Positions 1-7,218 of a stretch of 7,913 nt of DNA are shown in pieces. A program made the position numbers and the translations under genes. How positions within the stretch are numbered: position 1 is the stretch's first letter; each line of letters begins with the position of its first letter. The notes under the pieces are model-generated. The model saw only the letters and a program-made list of their open reading frames with translations. It made no database searches and had not been told where the DNA came from. Origin of the DNA: a candidate division GN15 bacterium (lineage in GTDB: Bacteria; Zixibacteria; MSB-5A5; GN15; FEB-12); the NCBI GenBank assembly GCA_014729205.1, contig WJKG01000434.1, positions 1 through 7,913 on the forward strand, read 5' to 3'.

Positions 1-379
1 CGCCATCATAAGGCGAAATCAGGGCGGCGATGGTGATAAACCCGGTCTCCATGAACAATCGGGCCACCTCGCCCACACGACGCACATTCTCGCAACGATC
101 TTCGCGAGAGAAGCTGAGGTCGCGGTTCAGGCGATGTCGGCAATTGTCCCCATCGAGCACCATGACCTGAAACCCGCGGTCGAAGAGGTCCCGTTCCAGT
201 TGAGTGGCCAGGGTCGACTTGCCGGCGCCGCTGAGTCCGGTCAGCCACAGAATGTGTCCCCGGTGCCGGTTGCGATGCTCGCGTTCGTCACGTTGGACCC
301 GGCCGACGACCGGTACGATATTAGTGTTGGTCTGGAGCAACCGATTAGTTGTTGCAGGTTGTGTGATATCAAGCGCCAC
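1..379 (-). CDS. cysC: Adenylylsulfate (APS) kinase CysC, C-terminus beyond the window
   Basis: APS kinase phosphorylates adenylylsulfate at the 3' hydroxyl with ATP to make PAPS, in cytoplasmic sulfate activation. The 126 visible residues carry the P-loop GLSGAGKST (about residues 48-56) preceded by LWLT. The family motif DGDN follows at 76-79, and ENVRRVGEVARLF at about 97-109 matches the usual ENIRRVGEVAKLF. The LISPY motif at about 120-124 corresponds to the family's FISPYR. The reading frame runs off the left edge, so roughly the last third is missing. No ATG fits: I chose GTG at 379-377 because AGGA lies 8 bases upstream, giving a 43-residue leader before the P-loop, close to the E. coli length. 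There is no CysN/NodQ fusion on the N-terminal side. A weak promoter may lie upstream (TTAACT at 495-490, GATACA at 473-468, 16-base spacer), but it is unproven. Family assignment is very secure; the start is probable. Confidence 0.95.
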   Translation of the reverse strand, partial: MALDITQPATTNRLLQTNTNIVPVVGRVQRDEREHRNRHRGHILWLTGLSGAGKSTLATQLERDLFDRGFQVMVLDGDNCRHRLNRDLSFSREDRCENVRRVGEVARLFMETGFITIAALISPYDG

Positions 380-521
380 CAGCTGATTCCTATGCTGTGC
401 CCGTCGGTGCGGGCGTGTTGTCCATGTGCTGTGCGATGCTCGCACGGACCGTCGTTTTCCTGTGATTTGTATCGGATGATTGTGCAGAAAGTTAACACGT
501 GCGGGAGGTTGAGTGGGGTGG

Positions 522-536
522 GCACACAGGGTGTGC
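522..536 (-). other. Short perfect hairpin between tRNA-Leu and cysC
   Basis: Six-base arms GCACAC and GTGTGC are separated by three bases, within the 197-base gap between tRNA-Leu and cysC. No run of U follows on either strand, so it does not look like an intrinsic terminator. It could be a leader structure or chance. Apart from this and the weak promoter noted under cysC, I see nothing else in the gap. Confidence 0.3.
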
Positions 537-576
537 GCTCACATAGTGCGGATATATCACTGTGGATAATGAAAAC

Positions 577-661
577 TGCCGGAGGCCGGACTCGAACCGG
601 CACGGCCCAAAGGGCCAAGGGATTTTAAGTCCCTGGTGTCTACCCATTCCACCACTCCGGC
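577..661 (-). tRNA. tRNA-Leu (anticodon UAA)
   Basis: Read on the minus strand, the 85-base molecule folds as a class II tRNA. The acceptor arm is GCCGGAG paired with CTCCGGC, followed by an A discriminator at 577. The D-arm region contains TGGTGGAATGGGTAGACAC, typical of tRNA-Leu. The anticodon stem AGGGA/TCCCT encloses the loop CTTAAAA, placing anticodon TAA at 627-625, which reads UUA. A long variable arm (GGCCC/GGGCC) is present, as in tRNA-Leu. The T arm is GCCGG-TTCGAGT-CCGGC. The 3' CCA is not encoded (GTTTTC follows), so CCA must be added after transcription. Confidence 0.97.
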
Positions 662-670
662 GGTGTGGGA

Positions 671-699
671 AATGTAGGCAGATTGTTGCTTACAGGCAA
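671..699 (-). promoter_or_regulatory. Sigma70-like promoter for tRNA-Leu
   Basis: On the minus strand TTGCCT (699-694) and TACATT (676-671) are separated by exactly 17 bases. The -10 box ends nine bases before the first tRNA base, so the transcript would have only a very short 5' leader, as is common for single tRNA genes. The terminator at 741-775 lies just upstream and would isolate this promoter from the preceding gene. This is pattern matching only. Confidence 0.55.
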
Positions 700-702
700 C
701 AA
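683..702. repeat. Inverted repeat overlapping the tRNA promoter -35 box
   Basis: TTGTTGC and GCAACAA are perfect 7-base arms with a 6-base centre. The repeat covers the proposed -35 box at 694-699 and part of the spacer. Because it lies upstream of the expected transcription start, it could be a protein-binding site rather than an RNA hairpin. No U-run follows on the minus strand. Function unknown. Confidence 0.4.
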
Positions 703-740
703 AGAAAGCCCCCCAAGAGGTGGCGCAGCACAGAGATAGC

Positions 741-775
741 ACAAAAACAAGGCAGACGGATCGACTCCGTCTGCC
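741..775 (-). terminator. Rho-independent terminator after the beta-barrel gene
   Basis: A perfect 10-base stem (GGCAGACGGA at 751-760, TCCGTCTGCC at 766-775) has a five-base loop. On the minus strand it is followed immediately by TTGTTTTTGT (750-741). The stem begins about 40 bases past the stop codon of the outer-membrane protein gene at 816. It should end that transcript before the tRNA promoter. Confidence 0.9.
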
Positions 776-815
776 CCATAATGTCTATAGCTCGAGAATG
801 CTACTCGTGTAACAC

Positions 816-1367
816 TTAGCCGCCAATCGGGAAGCTGGCGCCAACCGAAAGCTGCAACATGTATCCCGAAGGATCCGTGAACAACAGATGGAAACGAGGC
901 ATTCCAAAGAGCATAATGCTCTCGCCAACCTTCTGTTGGTAGATGATGCCGGCGCTCAGCCCCAGATCACCATCGTACAGCCCAAGGCCGGCGATGCCGA
1001 ATGTCGCCTTCTCTTCGGTATGGTTGAAGGCGTACAGACCATTGGCCAGGATATTGGCATCGAACTCGGAATCTGATACCGAGACACCGCTGGTCTTATC
1101 TTCCGATTCGGCGCTGTAATTCTGGAGATACAGTTCGCCGCCGATCATGATGTTCTCCTTCATCCCGTAGAAGAACTGCCCACCAAGATTGAAGGTCGGA
1201 CCGACAGTGAACTCAAAGAAGTCAGTCTCGTAGTCCTCAAAGGCATCGCCAAAGCCCAGCGCATAGCCCACATAGCCGTTGACGAACATTTCCCCCTCAA
1301 GGTCCTCGGCGGACACGGCCGTAGTCGCCAAAAGAACAATACCAATGATTGTGAGTGCCTTTTTCAC
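816..1367 (-). CDS. Small outer-membrane beta-barrel protein (OmpA/OMP_b-brl-like), function unknown
   Basis: A 183-residue protein with a classical signal peptide: VKK, a hydrophobic core (about 5-18), then a probable cleavage after the AVSA at 17-20. The mature part is rich in Gly, Tyr and Phe. It shows alternating polar and apolar stretches such as FVNGYVGYALGFGD, NLGGQFFYGM and MLQLSVGASF, consistent with about eight beta-strands of an outer-membrane barrel. The last residues are ASFPIGG rather than a terminal aromatic. I chose GTG at 1367-1365 because AGGAGG (1378-1373) sits five bases upstream and the KK then lies directly at the signal peptide start; a start 18 bases further upstream would swallow the ribosome site. 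A strong terminator follows. The gene lies 223 bases downstream of the RND gene, where I found no convincing promoter or terminator, so it may be separate or read through from the pump operon. Specific role unknown. Confidence 0.8.
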   Translation of the reverse strand: MKKALTIIGIVLLATTAVSAEDLEGEMFVNGYVGYALGFGDAFEDYETDFFEFTVGPTFNLGGQFFYGMKENIMIGGELYLQNYSAESEDKTSGVSVSDSEFDANILANGLYAFNHTEEKATFGIAGLGLYDGDLGLSAGIIYQQKVGESIMLFGMPRFHLLFTDPSGYMLQLSVGASFPIGG

Positions 1368-1372
1368 ACTTT

Positions 1373-1378
1373 CCTCCT
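1373..1378 (-). promoter_or_regulatory. Shine-Dalgarno site that fixes the beta-barrel gene start
   Basis: Perfect AGGAGG on the minus strand, five bases before GTG at 1367. It rules out the longer in-frame start at 1385. Confidence 0.85.
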
Positions 1379-1590
1379 GAAGCACTAATGCTCTTTTTAG
1401 GTTTCTTTGGGTCGGTTTCCTTACCCTGTATCGCGGGCAATGAAACGAAGGACGTGAGAAAAAGCCACAAAAAAGTTAGTTGTGTATTCGAACTAAGGAG
1501 ATCCCTGCAACCAGTGCTGATCGTACGGATTAGCTGACGTGTCGATACGGTGAGCTCTCGTATGAGCTTACTAAGTATACTAGCGCCATA

Positions 1591-4500
1591 CTATTCCGTC
1601 TTCTCCCTGCGCACCTTACTGAACACCTTCCGCACACCGCGGTGTACATCATCGTGAATGACGTACAGACACGGTATCAACGCCAACGTGAGCGGGGTGG
1701 CGAAGATCAATCCATAGCCCAGACTTAGTGCCATCGGCGCCACAAATGGATCCGAACCGCCCAGACCATACGCCAGGGGGATGAGACCGGCCGCCGTTGT
1801 TAATGTCGTCATGAGGATTGGTCGGAGCCGGTTGGCGGCACCTTCTGAGACGATATCAAACAGTGTGCGGTCGCCGTCGTCATCCTCACGCAGTCCGTTA
1901 ATGTGGTGCACCATTACCAGGGAATCGTTCACCACCACACCGGACAGTCCAACCAGCCCCATCATGGCCAGGAATCCAAGCGGCTCGGAGTGCAACAGAA
2001 AGGCGATAATGACTGACAACATGCCAAACGGGATAGCGATAATAATCACCAATGGCTGACTCACCGAATTGAACAGCAGAATCAACAGAAAGAAGATCGC
2101 CACCACCGCTATTGCAAAGGCGACATATAAGCTCTGAAACGACTCCTGAGTCTCCTCAGCCTCTCCGCCAACAACGAACCGCATGCCGGGATAGTTGTCG
2201 CGCAGATCGAAGCGGTTGAGCACGGAATCGGTGGCCTGTACCGCCGTGATCTGGTCCTCGTTGACATCGCCGGTCACCATCGTTGCCCGTTCGCCGGCAT
2301 AGTGGTAATAAATTGAAGGTCCCTGTTTCGTGACCAGGGTGGCTACTTCACCCAACCGGATTAACCGACCCTGGTTGTTGGGGACCTTAAGGTTGGTCAG
2401 ATAACTGGTATCGCGCCGCGCTGTGTCCTCGAGCAGAACCCGGTATTCCACATCGACATCCTCGTATCGCATACTGCTGACCAAAACGCCGTCATAGGCG
2501 ATTCGTATGGTGCGAGCGACATCGGCAGCCGACAACCCCAGACGGGACAGGCGCTCGTAGTCGAGGTCGACCTCAACCTGTTGCTTGCCGCGGCGATCAT
2601 TGCGATCCAGGTCCAGCGTGCCCTCCATACCCGCCAGGACGGTCATCACCGAGTCGGTAAGTTTGCGGCGGATATCGTCATCGTCACCGACAATCCTGAT
2701 TGTAATCGGTTCGCCGACTGGTGGACCACCAGCGTCGATCTTGTAGTAAATGTCCTCGATGTCGGATATGGTGTCAGTGATCTGTCGAATCGAGTCAATG
2801 ACCATATCGGCCGTGCGGCTGCGCTCGGAGTATGGCGTCAGATTAACACGAATGAAACCCCAGTGATCAGCCTCACCGGGCTGCCGCCGGCCGTGACTAC
2901 CGATTCGAGCGGCGAAGGACTCAAGTTCATTTTCGGGCAGGTCGGCGATGATATCCTCGATCTCGAGTACCTTATCCTCCGTACGCTGTAAGGAGGCTCC
3001 TTGAGGGAGCTCGATAAAGATTCGAAAGGTGTCGGCTGCTTTGGCCGGGAAGAGAATGAAGGGCATATAGTTTGCCGCGTACCAGATGCCACTCACCACG
3101 AGCCCGGTTGATGCGAGCACATAGATATAGCGGAAGCGAAGGACACCGTGGATCAGCTTGCGATACGCACGACGTATGCCATCGAACCAGGAACGTGTAC
3201 TCCCTTTCCGGGGCGGTACTCCCTTCAGAGCCGGCACCAGGTGGCCGGGCAATGCCACTACCATCTCGAACAGCGAGACCAGAAGTGCCAGGGAAATCAC
3301 CAGTGGGATCACGCGCACGAACTCACCGACGATTCCCTGCATGAAGAACATCGGGGCGAATGCCAGGAAGGTTGTCAGTAGCGTAGTCATGACTGGCTGG
3401 AACACAGATTCGACACCCCGCGTGGCGGCATCCAGACGGTCTGCTCCACCCTCCCGATACTGTACTATCTTCTCGGCGATGATGATGCCGTCATCAACGA
3501 TGATCCCCAGCACAACCAGCATGCTGGCAAGAGAAATGATATCGAGGTAGTATCCGCCGAGCGGCAACAGGAAAACCACGCCGAGTAACGCTACCGGAAT
3601 ACTGAGCCCGACCCAGAACGCAACTCGCAAGCTGAGGAAGATGCTGAGGATGATAATGACCAGCGCCAGGCCAATGGCGCCATTGTTAAGCACGACATTG
3701 AAACGATTGCGAACGTAATAGGACTGGTCGTTGGTGTACTTGACCGTAATGCCCTCGGGGAGAAGATCTTCGTTCTCCGTTGCCATCTGCTTGATCGCAT
3801 CGACGGTGCGGATGATGTCAGCGGATTCCTTCTTCTTGATCTGAAACGTTACCGCGGGTTGTCCCTCGATGTGCGAAATGACCCGGGAGTCTTCATAGCT
3901 ATCCTCAACCTGTGCCACCTGCCCAACCGTCACCACGGGGCTGGTGAATGTAGAGCGTACGATGACCTCAGCGACGTCGGTAGGGTGATCGAACTGCGCC
4001 AGAGTCACCAGGCTCTTTTCACTGCTGTATGATTCCAGCGCTCCGCCGGTGGAGCGAATGTTGCGTCGTTCGATAGCGCCGGCCACCTGGGCCAGGGCGA
4101 GCTCGTAGCGGTCGATTGCGTCCGTACTGACCTTCACCTTGACTTCGCGATCGCGATACCAGACCTCGTCGACATCAGCCACTCCGCTGACCGTCAGCAG
4201 CTCGTTCTTGAACCAGTGGGCTGTCTGGCGCAGCTCGTGATACGGCACATCGCCGGCCACCCCGACCTCAAGAATGGGGAGCTCACTGCTATCGAGTTCT
4301 GTGATGACCGGGTCCTCCAGCACTCCTTCGGGTAAATCGGTCACACGATCGACGGCGCGTCGGACCTCGTCCTTGATCTCCTCCATGTTGTCGGCATTGA
4401 TGTCGATAGTGACGGTGATGACTGAGATCCCCTCCATAGAGTATGACACCACCTTCTCCAGATTGGCAACTCCGCGCACTTCTTCCTCGAGCTCATTGGT

Positions 4501-4692
4501 GACATTCACCTCAACGTCCTCAGGTGATGCACCCGGGTAGCGTGTCGTGATGATCATCTCGCCGAGTTCGACCTCAGGGAAGATGTCTCGTTGTATCTGA
4601 AAGAGAGTACCGACACCCAGGACCAGTACCATTGTCGTGAACATGAGCGCAAGTAGATGTCGACTGGCGAAAAAGCGAAAGAGTGGTCTCAT
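1591..4692 (-). CDS. RND-family efflux transporter, inner-membrane subunit (AcrB-like)
   Basis: A 1033-residue proton-driven exporter, close to the usual 1030-1050 of the AcrB superfamily, taking substrates from the inner membrane or periplasm to an outer-membrane channel. It shows the internal duplication of the family. TM1 (about 13-31) is followed by a periplasmic porter region containing TRYPGASPEDVE, then TM2 (337-355), TM3 (358-377) and TM4 (384-404). A second half repeats this layout, with TM8 onward beginning near 860. TM4 carries GIIVDD with D400/D401, equivalent to the proton-relay pair D407/D408 of AcrB. In TM10 the motif GVVVND (N922, D923) stands where AcrB has K940-N941, so the relay lysine is absent; related RND subfamilies show the same. 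The ATG start lies seven bases after the outer-membrane factor stop, suggesting translational coupling; its ribosome site AGG is weak. No periplasmic adaptor is encoded nearby. The substrate cannot be told from sequence; the C-terminus (RREKTE) is complete. Confidence 0.95.
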   Translation of the reverse strand: MRPLFRFFASRHLLALMFTTMVLVLGVGTLFQIQRDIFPEVELGEMIITTRYPGASPEDVEVNVTNELEEEVRGVANLEKVVSYSMEGISVITVTIDINADNMEEIKDEVRRAVDRVTDLPEGVLEDPVITELDSSELPILEVGVAGDVPYHELRQTAHWFKNELLTVSGVADVDEVWYRDREVKVKVSTDAIDRYELALAQVAGAIERRNIRSTGGALESYSSEKSLVTLAQFDHPTDVAEVIVRSTFTSPVVTVGQVAQVEDSYEDSRVISHIEGQPAVTFQIKKKESADIIRTVDAIKQMATENEDLLPEGITVKYTNDQSYYVRNRFNVVLNNGAIGLALVIIILSIFLSLRVAFWVGLSIPVALLGVVFLLPLGGYYLDIISLASMLVVLGIIVDDGIIIAEKIVQYREGGADRLDAATRGVESVFQPVMTTLLTTFLAFAPMFFMQGIVGEFVRVIPLVISLALLVSLFEMVVALPGHLVPALKGVPPRKGSTRSWFDGIRRAYRKLIHGVLRFRYIYVLASTGLVVSGIWYAANYMPFILFPAKAADTFRIFIELPQGASLQRTEDKVLEIEDIIADLPENELESFAARIGSHGRRQPGEADHWGFIRVNLTPYSERSRTADMVIDSIRQITDTISDIEDIYYKIDAGGPPVGEPITIRIVGDDDDIRRKLTDSVMTVLAGMEGTLDLDRNDRRGKQQVEVDLDYERLSRLGLSAADVARTIRIAYDGVLVSSMRYEDVDVEYRVLLEDTARRDTSYLTNLKVPNNQGRLIRLGEVATLVTKQGPSIYYHYAGERATMVTGDVNEDQITAVQATDSVLNRFDLRDNYPGMRFVVGGEAEETQESFQSLYVAFAIAVVAIFFLLILLFNSVSQPLVIIIAIPFGMLSVIIAFLLHSEPLGFLAMMGLVGLSGVVVNDSLVMVHHINGLREDDDGDRTLFDIVSEGAANRLRPILMTTLTTAAGLIPLAYGLGGSDPFVAPMALSLGYGLIFATPLTLALIPCLYVIHDDVHRGVRKVFSKVRREKTE

Positions 4693-4699
4693 GGCGAGA

Positions 4700-6163
4700 T
4701 TACCTGATGGCCGATCCGTCTACAATCTGGTCCGTCAGCTCCCTGAGGTCGATCAGCAGCTGGTGATAGGTGGCCGCATTCTGCGCATACGTGAGCCGCG
4801 CGTTCTGCTCCATGTCCTGGGCCTGAATGACCCAGACCAGCTGGCCCCGCCCCTGCCGGTAGAGCTTTTGCTCCTCCTGCCACCTCTCACGGGCGGATTC
4901 AATTGCAGCCCGGTTGAGTTCGAGGACATCTTCCAGGTCACGCATTCGCTTGAGGATGGTCCTCACCGACGAGCGGATCTGTAACAGCAGATTCTGCTCG
5001 CTCATTTTCAGTTGCTTCTGCTGCAACCTGACCACCTGGATATCAGTCTCAGCAGCATGAGCCCCCAGAGGGTGTTGAAACAGGAGACCTATTGCCCATC
5101 GAGGATCATCAATCGTAACTGACTCACCGAACGTGTCGTCCCCTCCCATTAAACCAAGCGATAGGTTCAGGTCAAGTCGTGGCAGTTCAGTCTGCTCGTA
5201 AGCTGATAACTGCCTCTCCATCTGATCACGCTGGGTGCGGAGCACCTGAATCTCGCGGCCGTCTGTCTCTATGATCGCGTATGCACTATCCAGGCTCGGC
5301 AGTTCTGCAGTTCGAAAGAGGTCGTATTCCGGCCTCTTCTCGATGAGCGCTTCCCATTGAGCAAGTTCTGCCAGGCGCGCAGCTTGCGCATCGCGACGTG
5401 ATTCCGCCAGGACCAGTTGTTGTCGCACGGTGCGATAAGCATTCTCGGCACGGAGCAGGTCCGCGCGGTCAATCAGATTGACATCGTAACGCTCCTTTAG
5501 ATGACTCCGTTCCTCTTGGGCCAGTTCCAGACGTTGCTGTATGATTTCAGCCTGTGCGGCAAGGCTGACCCAGGTGACAAACTGGCCGGACAGGTTTGCC
5601 AGGAACTCTTCTATGTCTTCCGAGGACTGCAAGTCCGCAATAGTAGTCTCGAACGCACCGAGATCATACTGCAGCCGATCGAGGTCTCCACCACGATTCT
5701 GCAACAGTGGCTGGGTGAAACCCACCGAGACGATGTGCTCATACAACCTGGGCGCACCGGTGGAGATGGACTGATCACCGGCGGGACCGGGTATGTTGAT
5801 GTTCGGCAACTCCTGGTCGGTATAGTTCGTCTGCCAGCTGAAGGACAATTCGCCCCCGGTGTTCCAGATAGCCCGTTCAAATGCCGCATTAAGCGAGACC
5901 TTATCGACACGGGTCGGTGCAAACGGACTGGTGCTCACGGGTTCAACATGCGAGTAGCGAGGATTCACGCGCAGTCGCCAGTCCTCCGCAGCCAGGAAAC
6001 CCTGGCGACGAATATCGCTGATCCTGGGCCTGAACTCCTGCTGACTGATCAATGGATGGTTGGCAGCAACAGAATCCAGGAATGTCGGTAAGGTGATACT
6101 CTGAACCGCATGTGGTACAATGATGATCACACTCAGCAGTATGAGCAAACGGAACAGATACAC
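4700..6163 (-). CDS. TolC-family outer-membrane efflux protein (outer membrane factor)
   Basis: A 487-residue channel subunit that should trimerise into an outer-membrane barrel with a periplasmic helical tunnel, serving as exit duct for the RND pump downstream. A signal peptide spans about residues 1-22. TQPLLQNRGGD near 149-159 matches the family's first-repeat strand motif. Long heptad-rich helices follow (about 165-290), with WAIGLLFQHPLG near 356 as the equivalent second-repeat strand. A second long helical segment runs from about 375 to the end and includes YHQLLIDLREL. This two-repeat strand-helix layout and the length fit the OEP family. The start is GTG at 6163-6161: an in-frame TAA lies only eight codons upstream, there is no ATG option, and GGGAGG lies just before it. 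The gene starts 21 bases after the lipoprotein stop and ends seven bases before the RND start, so the three are very probably one transcript. Confidence 0.92.
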   Translation of the reverse strand: MYLFRLLILLSVIIIVPHAVQSITLPTFLDSVAANHPLISQQEFRPRISDIRRQGFLAAEDWRLRVNPRYSHVEPVSTSPFAPTRVDKVSLNAAFERAIWNTGGELSFSWQTNYTDQELPNINIPGPAGDQSISTGAPRLYEHIVSVGFTQPLLQNRGGDLDRLQYDLGAFETTIADLQSSEDIEEFLANLSGQFVTWVSLAAQAEIIQQRLELAQEERSHLKERYDVNLIDRADLLRAENAYRTVRQQLVLAESRRDAQAARLAELAQWEALIEKRPEYDLFRTAELPSLDSAYAIIETDGREIQVLRTQRDQMERQLSAYEQTELPRLDLNLSLGLMGGDDTFGESVTIDDPRWAIGLLFQHPLGAHAAETDIQVVRLQQKQLKMSEQNLLLQIRSSVRTILKRMRDLEDVLELNRAAIESARERWQEEQKLYRQGRGQLVWVIQAQDMEQNARLTYAQNAATYHQLLIDLRELTDQIVDGSAIR

Positions 6164-6184
6164 TTGCCTCCCTTCGTGAAAGGG

Positions 6185-6562
6185 TTACCCGACAGCGGTA
6201 TTGACTGAGTCGATAATCTCCTCAACATCACCTTTGAAATCCAGCCACGTCTCGACAGACTGCTCGTTCACTGCATCCAGGGTTTGGTTCACCTGGGTTT
6301 GCAATTGCTCAAGTCGCATCTTCTCGACCCGTAACTCCTCTGAAGCGTCTTCCGGAGCATTGGCCATGTTCTGTTCAATCTTCTTCAACTCTTCATCGAT
6401 TCGCCGGCTGGCTTCCTGCAAGTCGTCTCTTAAAGCTACTTTCTCCTGGCTCAGATCAACATCGAATGTCTCTTCACCATCGGAGCAGCCTGTCATGGCC
6501 ACGGCGACGACAACGATTGCGGCTATTGCTATTTTGATTGCTATTCTGCTTAGTCCTCTCAC
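6185..6562 (-). CDS. Small helical-hairpin lipoprotein at the head of the efflux operon
   Basis: A 125-residue protein not recognised as a named family. A hydrophobic signal (about 7-24) ends in the lipobox-like MTGC with the lipidated cysteine at C26 and Ser at +2, so it should be anchored to a membrane facing the periplasm. The mature part is very polar and helical: arm one about 38-66, a breaker containing NAPED (68-72), and arm two about 73-105. Both arms show heptad-like spacing of Leu, Ile, Val and Met, suggesting an antiparallel coiled-coil hairpin. A tail with WLDFKGDVEEI follows. The start is GTG at 6562-6560 with AGAGG five bases upstream; an ATG two bases earlier is out of frame and is followed at once by TGA. 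It lies 21 bases before the TolC-like gene. An adaptor-like or structural role in the pump is only a guess, since lipoyl and beta-barrel adaptor domains are absent. Confidence 0.8.
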   Translation of the reverse strand: MRGLSRIAIKIAIAAIVVVAVAMTGCSDGEETFDVDLSQEKVALRDDLQEASRRIDEELKKIEQNMANAPEDASEELRVEKMRLEQLQTQVNQTLDAVNEQSVETWLDFKGDVEEIIDSVNTAVG

Positions 6563-6676
6563 ATTATCCTCTCTTTGGTGACGCGCTTGCCACGGTTCGC
6601 TCTGACGATACCAACACTTCTGGCACTACGTTCCGCTGCTCACGCACATAAGGTACCTGGGAATCGGGTACATCTC

Positions 6677-6859
6677 TCACACCGGTGGTTGCTTCTTCTT
6701 ACCCTGTACAAGTCCCGCGATCAACGAAATGACGAAGACTACCAGAAAGACGAAGAACAGTATCTTGGCGATGCCCGCCGCTGCGTCCGCTATCCCGCCG
6801 AAGCCGAATACAGCGGCGATCAGTGCGATAATTAAGAAGATTACAGCCCATCGTAACAT
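6677..6859 (-). CDS. ytjA: DUF1328 (YtjA-like) small inner-membrane protein
   Basis: A 60-residue membrane protein beginning MLRWAVIFLIIALIAAVFGF, a near-exact match to the DUF1328/YtjA family pattern. Two transmembrane helices (about 5-23 and 30-50) are separated by a Gly/Ala-rich turn with GFGGIADAAAG, and a short basic tail GKKKQPPV remains on the cytoplasmic side. The molecular function of the family is unknown; such genes are often seen with stress-induced genes such as CsbD. I chose the internal ATG at 6859 rather than a GTG ten codons upstream, because the family starts at MLRW or MFRW and GGAG lies ten bases before it. The gene lies 115 bases downstream of CsbD and 114 bases upstream of the lipoprotein gene, so it could be cotranscribed with either. 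Confidence 0.93.
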   Translation of the reverse strand: MLRWAVIFLIIALIAAVFGFGGIADAAAGIAKILFFVFLVVFVISLIAGLVQGKKKQPPV

Positions 6860-6974
6860 AAGCTCAGTACTCCATGATTGCAGAGCCACATCATTACCAT
6901 CAGGCGCAGAGAAGGCCGCGGTAATGAGGATCTGACATGTACTAGATTAGTCGCCCCGGATGTGCGAACACGCA

Positions 6975-7172
6975 CTACAGCGATTGCTGGAACTCGTCTA
7001 CTTGCTTCTTGGCCTCGTCCTGTGCCAATCCGTACTTTTCCTGAAGCAAGCCTTCAAGCTGGTCTCGCTGTCCCGCCACTTGTGCTACATCATCCTCGGT
7101 CAATCTACCCCACTGCTGGCGGACCTTGCCCTGAAGCTGTTTCCAGTTACCGGCGATTTCGTCCCAGTTCAT
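6975..7172 (-). CDS. csbD: CsbD/YjbJ-family stress protein
   Basis: A 65-residue hydrophilic protein of the CsbD family. It begins MNWDEIAGNWKQLQGKVRQQ, followed by WGRLTEDDV and GQRDQLEGLLQEKYG, matching E. coli YjbJ along most of its length. No signal peptide or membrane segment is present, so it should be cytoplasmic. The family is known for strong induction in general stress (sigmaB in Bacillus, RpoS-linked in enterics), but its molecular activity is not established. AGGAGG lies five bases before the ATG, a near-ideal ribosome site that suggests high expression. A possible ECF-type promoter and an inverted repeat lie in the leader. I see no terminator after the stop, only a five-base hairpin without a U-run. 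Confidence 0.95.
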   Translation of the reverse strand: MNWDEIAGNWKQLQGKVRQQWGRLTEDDVAQVAGQRDQLEGLLQEKYGLAQDEAKKQVDEFQQSL

Positions 7173-7218
7173 ACGAACCTCCTATGATGGACATCGCACG
7201 TCTCAGCGCTTCGCACAA

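Noticed and set aside
241..618. Minus-strand open frame overlapping the cysC start and tRNA-Leu
   Set aside because: It is out of frame with the APS kinase and reads through the tRNA; its residues show no domain.
134..628. Long plus-strand open frame covering the cysC region and the tRNA
   Set aside because: It is antisense to a clear APS kinase with an intact P-loop and runs through a well-folded tRNA gene; no ribosome site or recognisable protein.
1355..1537. Plus-strand 60-residue open frame in the gap between the beta-barrel and RND genes
   Set aside because: No ribosome site, no recognisable composition or motif, and it overlaps the signal peptide region of the beta-barrel gene.
1553..1568. 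Small hairpin downstream of the RND stop codon (AGCTC/GAGCT arms)
   Set aside because: The stem is only five bases with no U-run, so I do not call it a terminator; the nearby near-palindrome around GTATAC at 1571-1583 is also too short to interpret.
5501..6091. Plus-strand frame of 196 residues inside the TolC-like gene
   Set aside because: It is the antisense shadow of a gene with clear family motifs and has no family resemblance of its own.
6653..6672. GTACC/GGTAC hairpin after the DUF1328 gene as a terminator
   Set aside because: Only five base pairs with a nine-base loop and no U-run on the minus strand.
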